Shown in pieces: positions 28,383 to 36,909 of a stretch of 64,000 nucleotides of DNA. The DNA is from Pseudomonas pergaminensis (lineage in GTDB: Bacteria; Pseudomonadota; Gammaproteobacteria; Pseudomonadales; Pseudomonadaceae). Where the stretch lies: positions 4,898,001-4,962,000 of the forward strand of contig NZ_CP078013.2 of the NCBI RefSeq assembly GCF_024112395.2. The letters run 5' to 3'. Both the position numbers and the translations under genes were made by a program. Each line of letters starts with the position of its first letter. The stretch's first letter is position 1. The notes under the pieces were generated by a model that worked only from the letters and a program-made list of their open reading frames with translations, was not told where the DNA came from and did no database searches.

Positions 28383-28990
28383 TGAAGCATGAAGTAGTCG
28401 AGAAGAATATCGGCCTGCTGGCCTTCTTCATGGTCATCGCCGTGAGTATCGGCGGCCTGACCCAGATCGTTCCGCTGTTTTTCCAGGACGTCACCAACAA
28501 GCCGGTCGAAGGCATGAAGCCGCGCACCGCGCTTGAACTGGAAGGCCGCGACGTCTACATCGCCAACGGTTGTGTCGGCTGCCACTCGCAGATGATCCGT
28601 CCGTTCCGTGCCGAAACCGAGCGGTACGGCCACTACTCCGTCGCCGGTGAAAGCGTGTGGGACCACCCGTTCCTGTGGGGTTCCAAGCGTACCGGCCCAG
28701 ACCTGGCCCGTGTCGGCGGACGTTACTCCGATGACTGGCAGCGTGCGCACTTGTACAACCCGCGCAACGTGGTGCCTGAATCGAAAATGCCGGCGTATCC
28801 GTTCCTCGTGGAAAACAAGCTCGACGGCAAGGACACCGCGAAGAAGATGGAAGTCTTGCGCACCCTGGGCGTGCCCTACACCGACGAAGACATCGCCGGT
28901 GCAGCCGCAGCCGTGAAGGGCAAGACCGAAATGGACGCACTGGTGGCCTACCTGCAAGGCCTGGGCACCCTCATCAAAAGCAAACGGTGA
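28382..28990 (+). CDS. ccoO: cbb3 oxidase subunit II (mono-heme c), second copy
   Basis: A 202-residue paralogue of the first CcoO. The heme motif reads [15 protein letters not shown] (Gly where the first copy has Gln), and the membrane anchor is [20 protein letters not shown]. The segment between residues ~155 and 175 ([19 protein letters not shown]) is the most divergent from copy 1. It is translationally coupled to ccoN. Confidence 0.96.
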   Translation: MKHEVVEKNIGLLAFFMVIAVSIGGLTQIVPLFFQDVTNKPVEGMKPRTALELEGRDVYIANGCVGCHSQMIRPFRAETERYGHYSVAGESVWDHPFLWGSKRTGPDLARVGGRYSDDWQRAHLYNPRNVVPESKMPAYPFLVENKLDGKDTAKKMEVLRTLGVPYTDEDIAGAAAAVKGKTEMDALVAYLQGLGTLIKSKR

Positions 28991-28995
28991 CCTTC

Positions 28996-29181
28996 ATGGA
29001 TATCGGGATGATTCGAGGCCTGGGCACCGTTGTGGTGATGGTGGCCTTTATCGGCCTGGCGTTGTGGGTGTTCAGCCCCAAGCGCAAGTCGGAGTTTGAC
29101 GACGCAACCATGCTGCCCTTCGCGGATGATCCCGAAGCCATTAAGCACGTCGAGCAAGCTTCTAGGAGTAACAAAGAATGA
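28996..29181 (+). CDS. ccoQ: cbb3 oxidase small subunit CcoQ, second copy
   Basis: A 61-residue single-span protein, [20 protein letters not shown], then [20 protein letters not shown]. The ATG at 28996 is chosen; the upstream GTG at 28987 overlaps the ccoO stop. Its stop overlaps ccoP in an ATGA junction, as in the first operon. Confidence 0.91.
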   Translation: MDIGMIRGLGTVVVMVAFIGLALWVFSPKRKSEFDDATMLPFADDPEAIKHVEQASRSNKE

Positions 29182-30155
29182 CTACGTTCTGGAGTCTGTA
29201 CGTCACAGTCCTCAGTCTGGGTACCATCTTCGCCCTGACCTGGCTGCTGCTGTCGACCCGCAAGGGCCAGCGCACCGAGCAAACCGACGAGACCGTCGGC
29301 CACTCGTTCGACGGCATCGAGGAGTACGACAACCCACTGCCCAAGTGGTGGTTCATGCTGTTCGTCGGCACCATCATCTTCGCCCTCGGCTACCTGGCGC
29401 TGTACCCCGGCCTGGGCAATTGGAAGGGCCTGTTGCCGGGCTATGCCTACCTCGACAACGACAAGCAAACCCCCTTCGCCAACGGCCAGACCGGCTGGAC
29501 CGGCGTGCACGAATGGGAAAAGGAAATGGCCAAGTCGGACGCCAAGTTCGGGCCGATCTTCGCCAAATTCGCGTCGATGCCGATTGAAGAAGTGGCCAAG
29601 GACCCGCAAGCCCTGAAGATGGGGGGCCGCCTGTTCGCCTCCAACTGCTCGGTGTGCCACGGTTCCGACGCCAAGGGCGCGTATGGCTTCCCTAACTTGA
29701 CCGACGCCGACTGGCGTTGGGGTGGCGAGCCGGCCACCATCAAGGAAACCATCATGAAGGGCCGCCATGCGGTGATGCCGGCCTGGCTGGATATCCTCAA
29801 AGAACAAGGCGTCAGCGATGTGGCCGCGTTCGTGGTCACCAACCTCGACGGCCGCAAGCTGCCCGAAGGCGTGAAAGCCGATGTGGCCAACGGCGAGAAA
29901 CTCTTCGCCGCCAACTGCGTGGCCTGCCACGGCCCGGCCGGCAAAGGCACCCCCGCCATGGGCGCGCCCGACCTGACCCACCCGGGTGCATTCATCTACG
30001 GCTCGAGCTTTGCCCAACTGCAACAGACCATCCGTTGGGGCCGCCAGGGTCAGATGCCTGCGCAGGAGCAGCTGCAGGGGAATGACAAGGTGCACTTGCT
30101 GGCAGCGTATGTTTACAGCTTGTCCCATGGGGATAAGAAGGCCGAAGAGCAGTAA
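29178..30155 (+). CDS. ccoP: cbb3 oxidase subunit III (di-heme c), second copy
   Basis: A 325-residue di-heme cytochrome c with motifs [18 protein letters not shown] and [18 protein letters not shown]. Compared with the first CcoP it has a ~10-residue insertion after [20 protein letters not shown] in the region between membrane anchor and first heme. It ends the second operon and is followed by an intrinsic terminator. Confidence 0.96.
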   Translation: MTTFWSLYVTVLSLGTIFALTWLLLSTRKGQRTEQTDETVGHSFDGIEEYDNPLPKWWFMLFVGTIIFALGYLALYPGLGNWKGLLPGYAYLDNDKQTPFANGQTGWTGVHEWEKEMAKSDAKFGPIFAKFASMPIEEVAKDPQALKMGGRLFASNCSVCHGSDAKGAYGFPNLTDADWRWGGEPATIKETIMKGRHAVMPAWLDILKEQGVSDVAAFVVTNLDGRKLPEGVKADVANGEKLFAANCVACHGPAGKGTPAMGAPDLTHPGAFIYGSSFAQLQQTIRWGRQGQMPAQEQLQGNDKVHLLAAYVYSLSHGDKKAEEQ

Positions 30156-30162
30156 AGTCTTG

Positions 30163-30212
30163 AAAAAAAACGAAGCCCCGTGCAGCGAAAGCTGGCGGGG
30201 CTTCGTTGTTTC
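30163..30212 (+). terminator. intrinsic terminator after the second cco operon
   Basis: CGAAGCCCCG (30171-30180) pairs with CGGGGCTTCG (30196-30205), followed by TTGTTT. An A8 tract lies just before the hairpin, so it may also work on the other strand. Confidence 0.85.
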
Positions 30213-30285
30213 TGGCTCTCGTAACTGTTCAGAACATGAACCCACGACCACTCGTAGCTTGAAGCTTGCCGCGCCCAATAACGAG

Positions 30286-30301
30286 GTAGTAACGTAACTA
30301 C
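30286..30301. promoter_or_regulatory. imperfect palindrome upstream of the phd/vapC pair
   Basis: GTAGTAACGTAACTAC is palindromic except for one mismatched pair (two positions) and lies 30 bases upstream of the antitoxin start. Antitoxins of this class bind such sites to autoregulate. Confidence 0.5.
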
Positions 30302-30330
30302 ATCGAATCCAGCGAAAGGGGAGCCACCCC

Positions 30331-30585
30331 ATGACAATCACCACTATTTCCAGCCGCGCATTCAACCAAGACACAAGTGGTGCCAAAAAAGCAGCCCGCC
30401 AGGGGCCGGTTTTTATCACCGATAGAGGCAAGCCAGCCCACGTACTGCTAAGCATTGAGGACTACCAGAAACTGACAGGGCTCAATGCCGACATCGTTGA
30501 TCTGCTAGTGATGCCAGAAGCGGCCGATATCGACTTCGAAACCGAACGTGCCGTGATCACTCATCGACCTGTGGACCTCTCCTGA
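30331..30585 (+). CDS. Phd/YefM-family antitoxin
   Basis: An 84-residue antitoxin. The N-terminal DNA-binding part (ISSRAFNQDTSGAKKAARQG) and the Phd core PVFITDRGKPAHVLLSIEDY match the family. The acidic C-terminal tail (MPEAADIDFETERAVI) would wrap the toxin. Its stop overlaps the first base of the toxin start. AAAGGGGAG precedes the ATG. The pair sits between the cco-1 terminator and the ccoG promoter, splitting a normally continuous respiratory cluster. Confidence 0.93.
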   Translation: MTITTISSRAFNQDTSGAKKAARQGPVFITDRGKPAHVLLSIEDYQKLTGLNADIVDLLVMPEAADIDFETERAVITHRPVDLS

Positions 30586-30995
30586 TGTATCTACTCGACA
30601 CCAACGTCATTTCCGAACTTCGCAAACCCCACGCCGATGCAAAGGTGGTCGCCTGGGCTAAAAGCGTCAGCGCTCCACGCCTGTATATGTCGGCGATCAC
30701 ACTCAAAGAACTGGAAACCGGCGTCCTGCGCATAGAGCGGCGAGACCCGGCGCAAGGGAAGGTATTACGCACCTGGCTCAAGCGTCATGTCATACCCGCC
30801 TTCAATGCCAGAATCCTGCCCATCGATGCAGCAGTAGCGTTGCGCTGTGCACACTTGCATGTGCCAGACCGAGCCAATGAAAGTGATTCATTGATTGCGG
30901 CAACCGCTCTGGTCCATGGCCTTACTGTTGTTACACGCAATGTCAGCGACTTTAAATCCAGTGGCGTTCCACTGATCAATCCATGGGACGAATGA
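30585..30995 (+). CDS. VapC-type PIN-domain ribonuclease toxin
   Basis: A 136-residue PIN domain. The acidic metal-binding residues are present: Asp5 in YLLDTNVISELR, Glu42 in LKELETG, Asp101 in ANESDSLIAATA, and the TRNVSDF motif (Asn119, Asp122). PIN toxins cleave RNA, often tRNA, when free of antitoxin. Translationally coupled to the Phd-type antitoxin. This is the second type II module in the window; it is unrelated to brnTA. Confidence 0.94.
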   Translation: MYLLDTNVISELRKPHADAKVVAWAKSVSAPRLYMSAITLKELETGVLRIERRDPAQGKVLRTWLKRHVIPAFNARILPIDAAVALRCAHLHVPDRANESDSLIAATALVHGLTVVTRNVSDFKSSGVPLINPWDE

Positions 30996-31035
30996 CCTGC
31001 TTACCCACCAAAACCGTCCATACTTCCCAAGTCAA

Positions 31036-31049
31036 TTGATCCAGATCAC
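31036..31049 (+). promoter_or_regulatory. ANR box upstream of ccoG
   Basis: TTGATCCAGATCAC matches TTGAT-N4-ATCAA except for the last base. Another palindrome, ATCAATTGAT, follows at 31057-31066. The -10 region is not obvious. Confidence 0.65.
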
Positions 31050-31076
31050 CTACACCATCAATTGATTTTCCCCAAC

Positions 31077-31095
31077 GCGACCAAAGGTCGCACCC
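31077..31095. promoter_or_regulatory. shared cco-1/ccoG promoter element, copy 2
   Basis: GCGACCAAAGGTCGCACCC contains the perfect inverted repeat GCGACC-AAA-GGTCGC and matches 26636-26654 at 17 of 19 positions. A common redox regulator for cco-1 and the assembly operon is the simplest reading. Confidence 0.55.
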
Positions 31096-31202
31096 CTTGC
31101 ACCGCATCGGGGGCGTATCATTAGGCCACTGCAACACCCTTAATTTGACCCCGGTTGGCACGTACTGGCCGAGGCAAATCTCCACCGCCGTGGGATGCAA
31201 TG

Positions 31203-32618
31203 ATGAGCAACCAGATACCGGTACATGACGTTACCCCGCCTGCCAAAAACGCCAGCAGCACTGTCGACCTCTACGCCTCGCGAGAGAAGATCTACACCCG
31301 CGCCTTCACCGGCCTGTTTCGCAATTTGCGCATGCTCGGCGGCGCCGCTCTGTTCCTGCTCTACTTCGGCACCGTGTGGCTGAACTGGGGTGGTCACCAG
31401 GCCGTGTGGTGGAACCTGCCAGAGCGTAAATTCTTTATTTTTGGCGCGACCTTCTGGCCCCAGGACTTCATCCTGCTCTCGGGCATTCTTATCGTCGCGG
31501 CATTTGGCCTGTTCTTTATCACCGTCTATGCCGGGCGTGTGTGGTGCGGTTATACCTGCCCGCAAAGCGTGTGGACGTGGATCTTCATGTGGTGCGAAAA
31601 GGTCACCGAAGGCGACCGCAACCAACGCATCAAGCTCGATAAAGCGCCCATGGGCGCCAACAAATTCCTGCGCAAATTCAGTAAGCACACCCTGTGGCTG
31701 CTGATCGGTTTTGTCACCGGCATGACCTTTGTCGGCTACTTCTCGCCGATCCGCGAACTGGTGTTTGACTTCTTCACCGGCCAAGCCGATGGCTGGTCGT
31801 ATTTCTGGGTCGGTTTCTTCACCCTCGCCACCTACGGCAACGCCGGTTGGCTGCGCGAACAAGTGTGTATCTACATGTGCCCGTACGCGCGTTTCCAGAG
31901 CGTGATGTTCGACAAGGACACCCTGATCGTCTCCTACGACCCCCGCCGTGGCGAGGTGCGTGGCCCGCGCAAAAAAGGCGTCGATTACAAGGCCCAGGGC
32001 CTGGGGGACTGCATCGACTGCACGATGTGCGTACAGGTGTGCCCCACCGGTATCGACATCCGCGACGGCCTGCAGATCGAGTGCATCGGCTGCGCCGCTT
32101 GTATCGACGCCTGCGACAACATCATGGACAAAATGGAGTACCCACGCGGCCTGATCAGCTACACCACCGAGCACAACCTGTCGGGGCAGAAAACCCACAA
32201 GCTGCGCCCGCGCCTGATCGGCTACGCCTTGGTGCTGCTGGCGATGATCGGCTTGCTGGTGGCGGCCTTCTTCATGCGCTCGCTGGTGGGTTTCGACGTG
32301 AGCAAGGACCGTGTGCTGTACCGCGAGAACGCCGAAGGCCGGATCGAAAACGTCTACAGCCTGAAGATCATGAACAAGGACCAGCGCGACCACACCTACG
32401 TGCTCGACGCTGCCGGCCTGCCCGACCTCAAGCTGCAAGGCCGCCGCGAAATCAAGGTGGCTGCCGGTGATATCGTCAGCATGCCGGTGGAGTTGTCGAG
32501 CGCGCCGGAACAACTGCCGTCGAGCACCAACGAGGTGAAATTCATCCTCACCGACGCCGATGACGCCAGCGTCCACATTGAAGCCAAGAGCCGATTCATC
32601 GGCCCGCAAGTTCGTTAA
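31203..32618 (+). CDS. ccoG: cbb3 oxidase accessory protein CcoG (RdxA/FixG), ferredoxin-like
   Basis: A 471-residue polyferredoxin membrane protein. It has five or six spans, the motif CGYTCPQSVWTW, and two 4Fe-4S clusters in CIDCTMCVQVCPTGIDIRDG and ECIGCAACIDACDN. The C-terminal part is a periplasmic Ig-like FixG domain. CcoG handles copper reduction or redox chemistry during cbb3 assembly. ATGs at 31200 and 31203 are adjacent; 31203 is preferred. It heads the ccoGHIS assembly operon. Confidence 0.94.
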   Translation: MSNQIPVHDVTPPAKNASSTVDLYASREKIYTRAFTGLFRNLRMLGGAALFLLYFGTVWLNWGGHQAVWWNLPERKFFIFGATFWPQDFILLSGILIVAAFGLFFITVYAGRVWCGYTCPQSVWTWIFMWCEKVTEGDRNQRIKLDKAPMGANKFLRKFSKHTLWLLIGFVTGMTFVGYFSPIRELVFDFFTGQADGWSYFWVGFFTLATYGNAGWLREQVCIYMCPYARFQSVMFDKDTLIVSYDPRRGEVRGPRKKGVDYKAQGLGDCIDCTMCVQVCPTGIDIRDGLQIECIGCAACIDACDNIMDKMEYPRGLISYTTEHNLSGQKTHKLRPRLIGYALVLLAMIGLLVAAFFMRSLVGFDVSKDRVLYRENAEGRIENVYSLKIMNKDQRDHTYVLDAAGLPDLKLQGRREIKVAAGDIVSMPVELSSAPEQLPSSTNEVKFILTDADDASVHIEAKSRFIGPQVR

Positions 32619-32634
32619 TCAAGAGAACCGAACA

Positions 32635-33174
32635 ATGTCCGTAGCAACTGCCGCAAGCCCTTGGTACAAGCACCTCTGGCCCTGGATCATCATCGGGATC
32701 CTGGCCTGCTCGGTGACCTTGACCCTGTCCATGGTGACTATCGCGGTGAACAACCCCGACAACCTGGTCAACGACAACTACTACGAGGCCGGCAAGGGCA
32801 TCAACCGCTCCCTGGACCGCGAACTGCTGGCCCAGACCCTGCAACTGCGCGCCAAGGTGCACCTGGATGAGCTGACCGGTGAAGTCGAAGTGAACCTCAC
32901 CGGCAACAGCAACCCAGCCACCCTGGAATTGAACCTGATCTCCCCGACCCAGCCAGAGAAGGATCGCAAGATCAACCTGGCCCGCAGTGACAGCGAAACT
33001 GGCCGCTACATCGGCCAGGTCACCGACAAGGTCGAGGGCCGGCGCTTTGTCGAATTGCTCGGCGTGGAAGGCGATCGCACCTGGCGTATGTTTGAAGAAG
33101 AGCTGGTCAGCCACGACAAGGACTTGCTGCTGGGTGATGAACCGTTGCAGGGCGCTGAAGACCTGAAAAAATAA
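32635..33174 (+). CDS. ccoH: cbb3 oxidase assembly protein CcoH (FixH)
   Basis: A 179-residue single-span protein. After a short cytosolic start, HLWPWIIIGILACSVTLTLS forms the anchor, followed by the FixH signature NLVNDNYYEAGKGINRSLDR. The rest is a periplasmic beta-rich domain. CcoH stays associated with CcoP/CcoN during assembly. It follows ccoG by 16 bases; a REPIN separates it from ccoI. Confidence 0.93.
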   Translation: MSVATAASPWYKHLWPWIIIGILACSVTLTLSMVTIAVNNPDNLVNDNYYEAGKGINRSLDRELLAQTLQLRAKVHLDELTGEVEVNLTGNSNPATLELNLISPTQPEKDRKINLARSDSETGRYIGQVTDKVEGRRFVELLGVEGDRTWRMFEEELVSHDKDLLLGDEPLQGAEDLKK

Positions 33175-33189
33175 GCCTGCGCTTCGCGC

Positions 33190-33254
33190 ATCGTCGGCAA
33201 GCCGGCTCCTACCGCTCGAACGCGATCCCTTGTAGGAGCCGGCTTGCCGGCGAT
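33190..33254. repeat. REPIN between ccoH and ccoI
   Basis: TCGTCGGCAAGCCGGCTCCT and the inverse AGGAGCCGGCTTGCCGGCGA flank a short spacer. It sits inside the assembly operon and may reduce or stabilise the distal transcript. Confidence 0.9.
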
Positions 33255-33286
33255 GAGGCCCTCCCAGCCGATTAAGATCCCTAGCC

Positions 33287-35737
33287 ATGACCAGCCCAAC
33301 TCCGTGCTACCACTGCGCCCTGCCCGTCCCGCCCGGCAGCCGGTTTACCGCCGTGATCCTCGGTGAACACCGCGAACTCTGCTGCCCGGGCTGTCAGGCC
33401 GTGGCCGAGGCGATTGTGGCCGGCGGCCTGGAAAGCTATTACCAGCACCGCAGCGAAGCCTCGGCCAACCCTGAGACGCTGCCGGTGCAACTGGTCGACG
33501 AGTTGGCACTGTATGACCGCGCCGACGTGCAAAAACCTTTTGTGCGCCACGAGGGCGAGCTGGCCGAAGCCACCCTGTTGATGGAAGGCATCAGTTGCGC
33601 TGCCTGTGGCTGGTTGATCGAAAAACACCTGCGCGGCCTGCCCGCCGTGGCCGAGGCGCGGTTGAACCTGTCCAACCATCGTTTGCAGGTGCGCTGGGCC
33701 GATGGGCAACTGCCGCTGAGCCAGTTGCTCAGCGAGCTGCGCCATATCGGCTACGCCGCCCACCCCTATCAGGCCGACCGCGCTGCCGAGCAACTGGCCG
33801 GTGAGAATCGCCTGGCCTTGCGCCAATTGGGCGTGGCCGGGCTGCTGTGGTTCCAGGCCATGATGGCAACCATGGCCACCTGGCCGGAATTCAATATCGA
33901 CCTGAGCCCGGAGCTGCACGTGATCCTGCGCTGGGTGGCGATGTTTCTCACCACACCCATTGTGTTTTACAGCTGCGCACCGTTTTTCAAGGGGGCGATG
34001 CGCGACTTGCGCACCCGCCACCTGACCATGGATGTCTCGGTGTCATTGGCCATCGGCGGTGCGTACCTGGCGGGCATCTGGACCGCGATCACCGGCGTCG
34101 GCGAGCTCTACTTCGATGCAGTGGGCATGTTTGCACTGTTCCTGCTGGCCGGGCGCTACCTTGAGCGCCGCGCCCGCGAGCGCACGGCCGCCGCCACCGC
34201 GCAGCTGGTGAACCTGTTGCCCGCCTCGTGCCTGCGGCTCAAGGTCGATGGCCAGAGTGAACGCATCCTGCTCCCGGAACTGGCACTGGGCGACCGCGTC
34301 CTGGTGCATCCGGGCGCTGTGTTGCCGGCGGATGGCGTGATCCTCGATGGCCAATCGAGCATTGATGAATCGTTGCTCACCGGGGAATACCTGCCGCAAC
34401 CGCGCCAGACCGGCGACGCCGTCACAGCGGGCACGCTGAATGTCGAGGGTGCCTTGACCGTCGAAGTGCGTGCCTTGGGCCATGACACGCGCTTGTCCGC
34501 CATCGTGCGCCTGCTGGAACGGGCCCAGGCCGAGAAACCACGCCTGGCACAAATCGCCGACCGCGCCGCGCAGTGGTTCCTGTTGTGCTCGTTGATCGCC
34601 GCCGCCCTGATCGGCTTGCTGTGGTGGGAGCTGGACGCGTCGCGCGCGTTCTGGATTGTGCTGGCAATGCTGGTGGCGACGTGCCCCTGTGCGTTGTCCC
34701 TTGCAACACCTACAGCCCTCACCGCCGCCACCGGCACCTTGCACAAACTCGGGTTGCTGCTGACCCGTGGCCATGTGCTGGAAGGACTGAACCAGATCGA
34801 CACGGTGATCTTCGACAAGACCGGCACCCTGACGGAAGGACGCCTGGCGTTGAGAGCCATCCGCCCCCTGGGCAGCTTGAGCACCGACCTGTGCCTGAGC
34901 CTCGCCGCCGCCTTGGAAAACCGTTCCGAACACCCGATCGCGCGCGCCTTTGGTCGTGCGCCACTGGCCGCCGATGAAGTCATCAGTTCGCCAGGGCAGG
35001 GCCTTGAAGGGCGTGTCGGCGAGCGCGTATTGCGCATTGGCCAACCGGGTTTTGTCTGTGAACTCAGTGGTTGCCCGATCCCAGCCGCGCCTGAGGTTTC
35101 GGGCCAATGGCTGCTGCTCGGCGACCGCGAAGGCGCCCTGGCCTGGTTCGTACTCGACGACCGCCTGCGCAGCGATGCCCCAGCGTTGCTGGCCGCGTGC
35201 AAGGCGCGTGGCTGGCGCACGCTGCTGCTGTCCGGGGACAGCTCGCCGATGGTCGCCAGTGTCGCCGCCGAGTTGGGGATCGATGAAGCCCACGGCGGCC
35301 TGCGCCCCGATGACAAGCTGCAAGTGCTGCAACGACTGCACAAGGAAGGCCGCAAGGTGCTGATGCTTGGCGACGGGGTCAACGATGTGCCGGTGCTCGC
35401 CGCCGCGGACATCAGCGTGGCCATGGGCACGGCCACCGACCTGGCCAAGACCAGCGCCGACGCGGTCTTGCTGTCCAACCGCCTGGACGCCCTCGTACAA
35501 GCCTTTACCCTGGCGCGACGCACCCGTCGGGTGATCATTGAAAACCTGCTATGGGCCGGGCTGTACAATGGCCTTATGCTGCCGTTTGCCGCCCTAGGCT
35601 GGATCACCCCTATCTGGGCCGCGATCGGCATGTCCCTCAGTTCGTTGACCGTGGTGCTCAACGCCCTGCGCCTGACTCGCCTGCCGAGCGCGCCTGCGGC
35701 CAGAGCCCCTTCAGTAACCCGCCCGCTGCCGGTGTGA
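33287..35737 (+). CDS. ccoI: copper-translocating P-type ATPase CcoI (FixI/CopA2)
   Basis: An 816-residue P1B-type ATPase. A Cys-rich N-terminal domain (CYHCALPVP, LCCPGCQAVAEAI) and an HMA-type CAAC (104-107) precede the membrane region. The transport motif is ATCPCALS (CPC near 466), the phosphorylation site Asp510 in DKTGTLTEG, and the hinge GDGVND at 695-700. It exports copper slowly to the periplasm for the CuB centre of cbb3 oxidase rather than for detoxification. Confidence 0.95.
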   Translation: MTSPTPCYHCALPVPPGSRFTAVILGEHRELCCPGCQAVAEAIVAGGLESYYQHRSEASANPETLPVQLVDELALYDRADVQKPFVRHEGELAEATLLMEGISCAACGWLIEKHLRGLPAVAEARLNLSNHRLQVRWADGQLPLSQLLSELRHIGYAAHPYQADRAAEQLAGENRLALRQLGVAGLLWFQAMMATMATWPEFNIDLSPELHVILRWVAMFLTTPIVFYSCAPFFKGAMRDLRTRHLTMDVSVSLAIGGAYLAGIWTAITGVGELYFDAVGMFALFLLAGRYLERRARERTAAATAQLVNLLPASCLRLKVDGQSERILLPELALGDRVLVHPGAVLPADGVILDGQSSIDESLLTGEYLPQPRQTGDAVTAGTLNVEGALTVEVRALGHDTRLSAIVRLLERAQAEKPRLAQIADRAAQWFLLCSLIAAALIGLLWWELDASRAFWIVLAMLVATCPCALSLATPTALTAATGTLHKLGLLLTRGHVLEGLNQIDTVIFDKTGTLTEGRLALRAIRPLGSLSTDLCLSLAAALENRSEHPIARAFGRAPLAADEVISSPGQGLEGRVGERVLRIGQPGFVCELSGCPIPAAPEVSGQWLLLGDREGALAWFVLDDRLRSDAPALLAACKARGWRTLLLSGDSSPMVASVAAELGIDEAHGGLRPDDKLQVLQRLHKEGRKVLMLGDGVNDVPVLAAADISVAMGTATDLAKTSADAVLLSNRLDALVQAFTLARRTRRVIIENLLWAGLYNGLMLPFAALGWITPIWAAIGMSLSSLTVVLNALRLTRLPSAPAARAPSVTRPLPV

Positions 35738-35759
35738 GCCGCGCGGACATGGAGTGCAG

Positions 35760-35972
35760 ATGCCAGCTTTATACGTGATGATTCCGGCGGCGCTGCTGTT
35801 AGTGGGCGTGGCCATCTACATCTTCTTCTGGGCCGTGGACAATGGCCAGTACGACGACCTCGACGGCCCGGCCCATAGCGTGCTGTTCGACGACCAGGAC
35901 CCGAACCACCTGGCCGGCATCGAAGAGGCCAACCACCACGAGCAACCGCCCAAAGACCCGCCCCATGCTTGA
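35760..35972 (+). CDS. ccoS: cbb3 oxidase maturation protein CcoS
   Basis: A 70-residue protein with one N-terminal span (ALYVMIPAALLLVGVAIYIF) and the conserved tail FWAVDNGQYDDLDGPAHSVL, then DDQ. CcoS is needed for insertion of cofactors into CcoN. The ATG at 35760 follows GGAG at 5-base spacing. Its end overlaps the next gene by 8 bases. Confidence 0.94.
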   Translation: MPALYVMIPAALLLVGVAIYIFFWAVDNGQYDDLDGPAHSVLFDDQDPNHLAGIEEANHHEQPPKDPPHA

Positions 35973-36648
35973 ACTGGCGCCACTGCTGGTCTCCGCGCTG
36001 ATCCTCGGCCTGCTCGGCGGCGGCCATTGCCTGGGCATGTGCGGCGGCCTGATGGGTGCGCTGACCCTGGCCATCCCCAAGGAGCAGCGTGGTCGCCGGT
36101 TTAAACTGCTGCTGGCCTACAACCTGGGGCGCATCTTCAGCTATACCGCTGCCGGGGTGTTGATCGGCCTGGCCGGTTGGGCAGTGGCGAACAGCCCGGC
36201 GGCGATGTTCATGCGCGTACTGGCCGGGTTGTTGTTGATCAGCATGGGCCTGTACCTGGCCGGCTGGTGGAGCGGCCTCACCCGTATCGAAAGCCTCGGA
36301 CGCGGCCTGTGGCGCTACATCCAGCCAGTCGCCAACCGTTTGCTGCCTGTGTCCAGCGTACCGCGCGCCTTGCTGCTGGGCGCGCTGTGGGGCTGGTTGC
36401 CGTGCGGATTGGTCTACAGCACGCTGCTATGGGCAGCGAGCCAGGGCAATGCACTGGACAGCGGGTTGCTGATGCTGGCGTTCGGGCTGGGGACCTGGCC
36501 GGTGCTGTTGGCTACAGGCCTGGCGGCTGAGCGGGTGACGGCGCTGTTGCGCAAACGCAGTGTGCGGATGGCCGGCGGCTTGCTGGTGATTATGTTCGGT
36601 ATCTGGACATTGCCCGGCCCGCACCAGCACTGGCTGATGGGCCACTAG
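35965..36648 (+). CDS. TauE/DsbD-like membrane protein of the cco assembly cluster
   Basis: A 227-residue protein with about six spans. The paired motifs GGGHCLGMCGGLMGAL near the N terminus and LWGWLPCGLVYSTL in the second half, each with conserved Cys, mark the DsbD_2/sulfite-exporter-TauE-like family. This family regularly follows ccoS and has been linked to copper or redox handling for oxidases; its exact role is not established. Its TAG stop lies within the left arm of a long inverted repeat. Confidence 0.85.
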   Translation: MLELAPLLVSALILGLLGGGHCLGMCGGLMGALTLAIPKEQRGRRFKLLLAYNLGRIFSYTAAGVLIGLAGWAVANSPAAMFMRVLAGLLLISMGLYLAGWWSGLTRIESLGRGLWRYIQPVANRLLPVSSVPRALLLGALWGWLPCGLVYSTLLWAASQGNALDSGLLMLAFGLGTWPVLLATGLAAERVTALLRKRSVRMAGGLLVIMFGIWTLPGPHQHWLMGH

Positions 36649-36805
36649 CGCCCTGCCTCGTAAGTACGATCGTTTTTGACGAGTGGCTGTTGTCGTCAGG
36701 CAAGGCGCCGCGACGACTCATAGCTGGCTATGGGGAGGAGCGGCAACGCAGCATGACGGCAACAGACGCCGTCAAAAACGATCAGTACTTGCGAGGCAGG
36801 GCGCT
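36647..36805. repeat. 159-bp full-length imperfect inverted repeat (cruciform/MITE-like)
   Basis: The outer arms AGCGCCCTGCCTCG (36647-36660) and CGAGGCAGGGCGCT (36792-36805) are perfect. Pairing continues with few interruptions through GATCGTTTTTGACG / CGTCAAAAACGATC to the centre CATAGC-TG-GCTATG. There is no open frame. It looks like one of the intergenic repeat families of P. fluorescens; the family name cannot be confirmed here. Confidence 0.85.
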
Positions 36806-36835
36806 CGGCGCCATGTGGCATAGCGCCGCTCCCCG

Positions 36836-36877
36836 TTGATGCAAATCAAGATGCCATCCCCGCCACGCCCCTAGACT
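36836..36877 (+). promoter_or_regulatory. hemN promoter with perfect ANR box
   Basis: TTGATGCAAATCAA (36836-36849) matches the ANR/FNR consensus fully. A -10-like TAGACT (36872-36877) puts the start near 36884, exactly 41.5 bases from the box centre: a class II activated promoter. Confidence 0.9.
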
Positions 36878-36909
36878 CGGCCCACTAGCCTATCCGGGGG
36901 AACGCCCGC

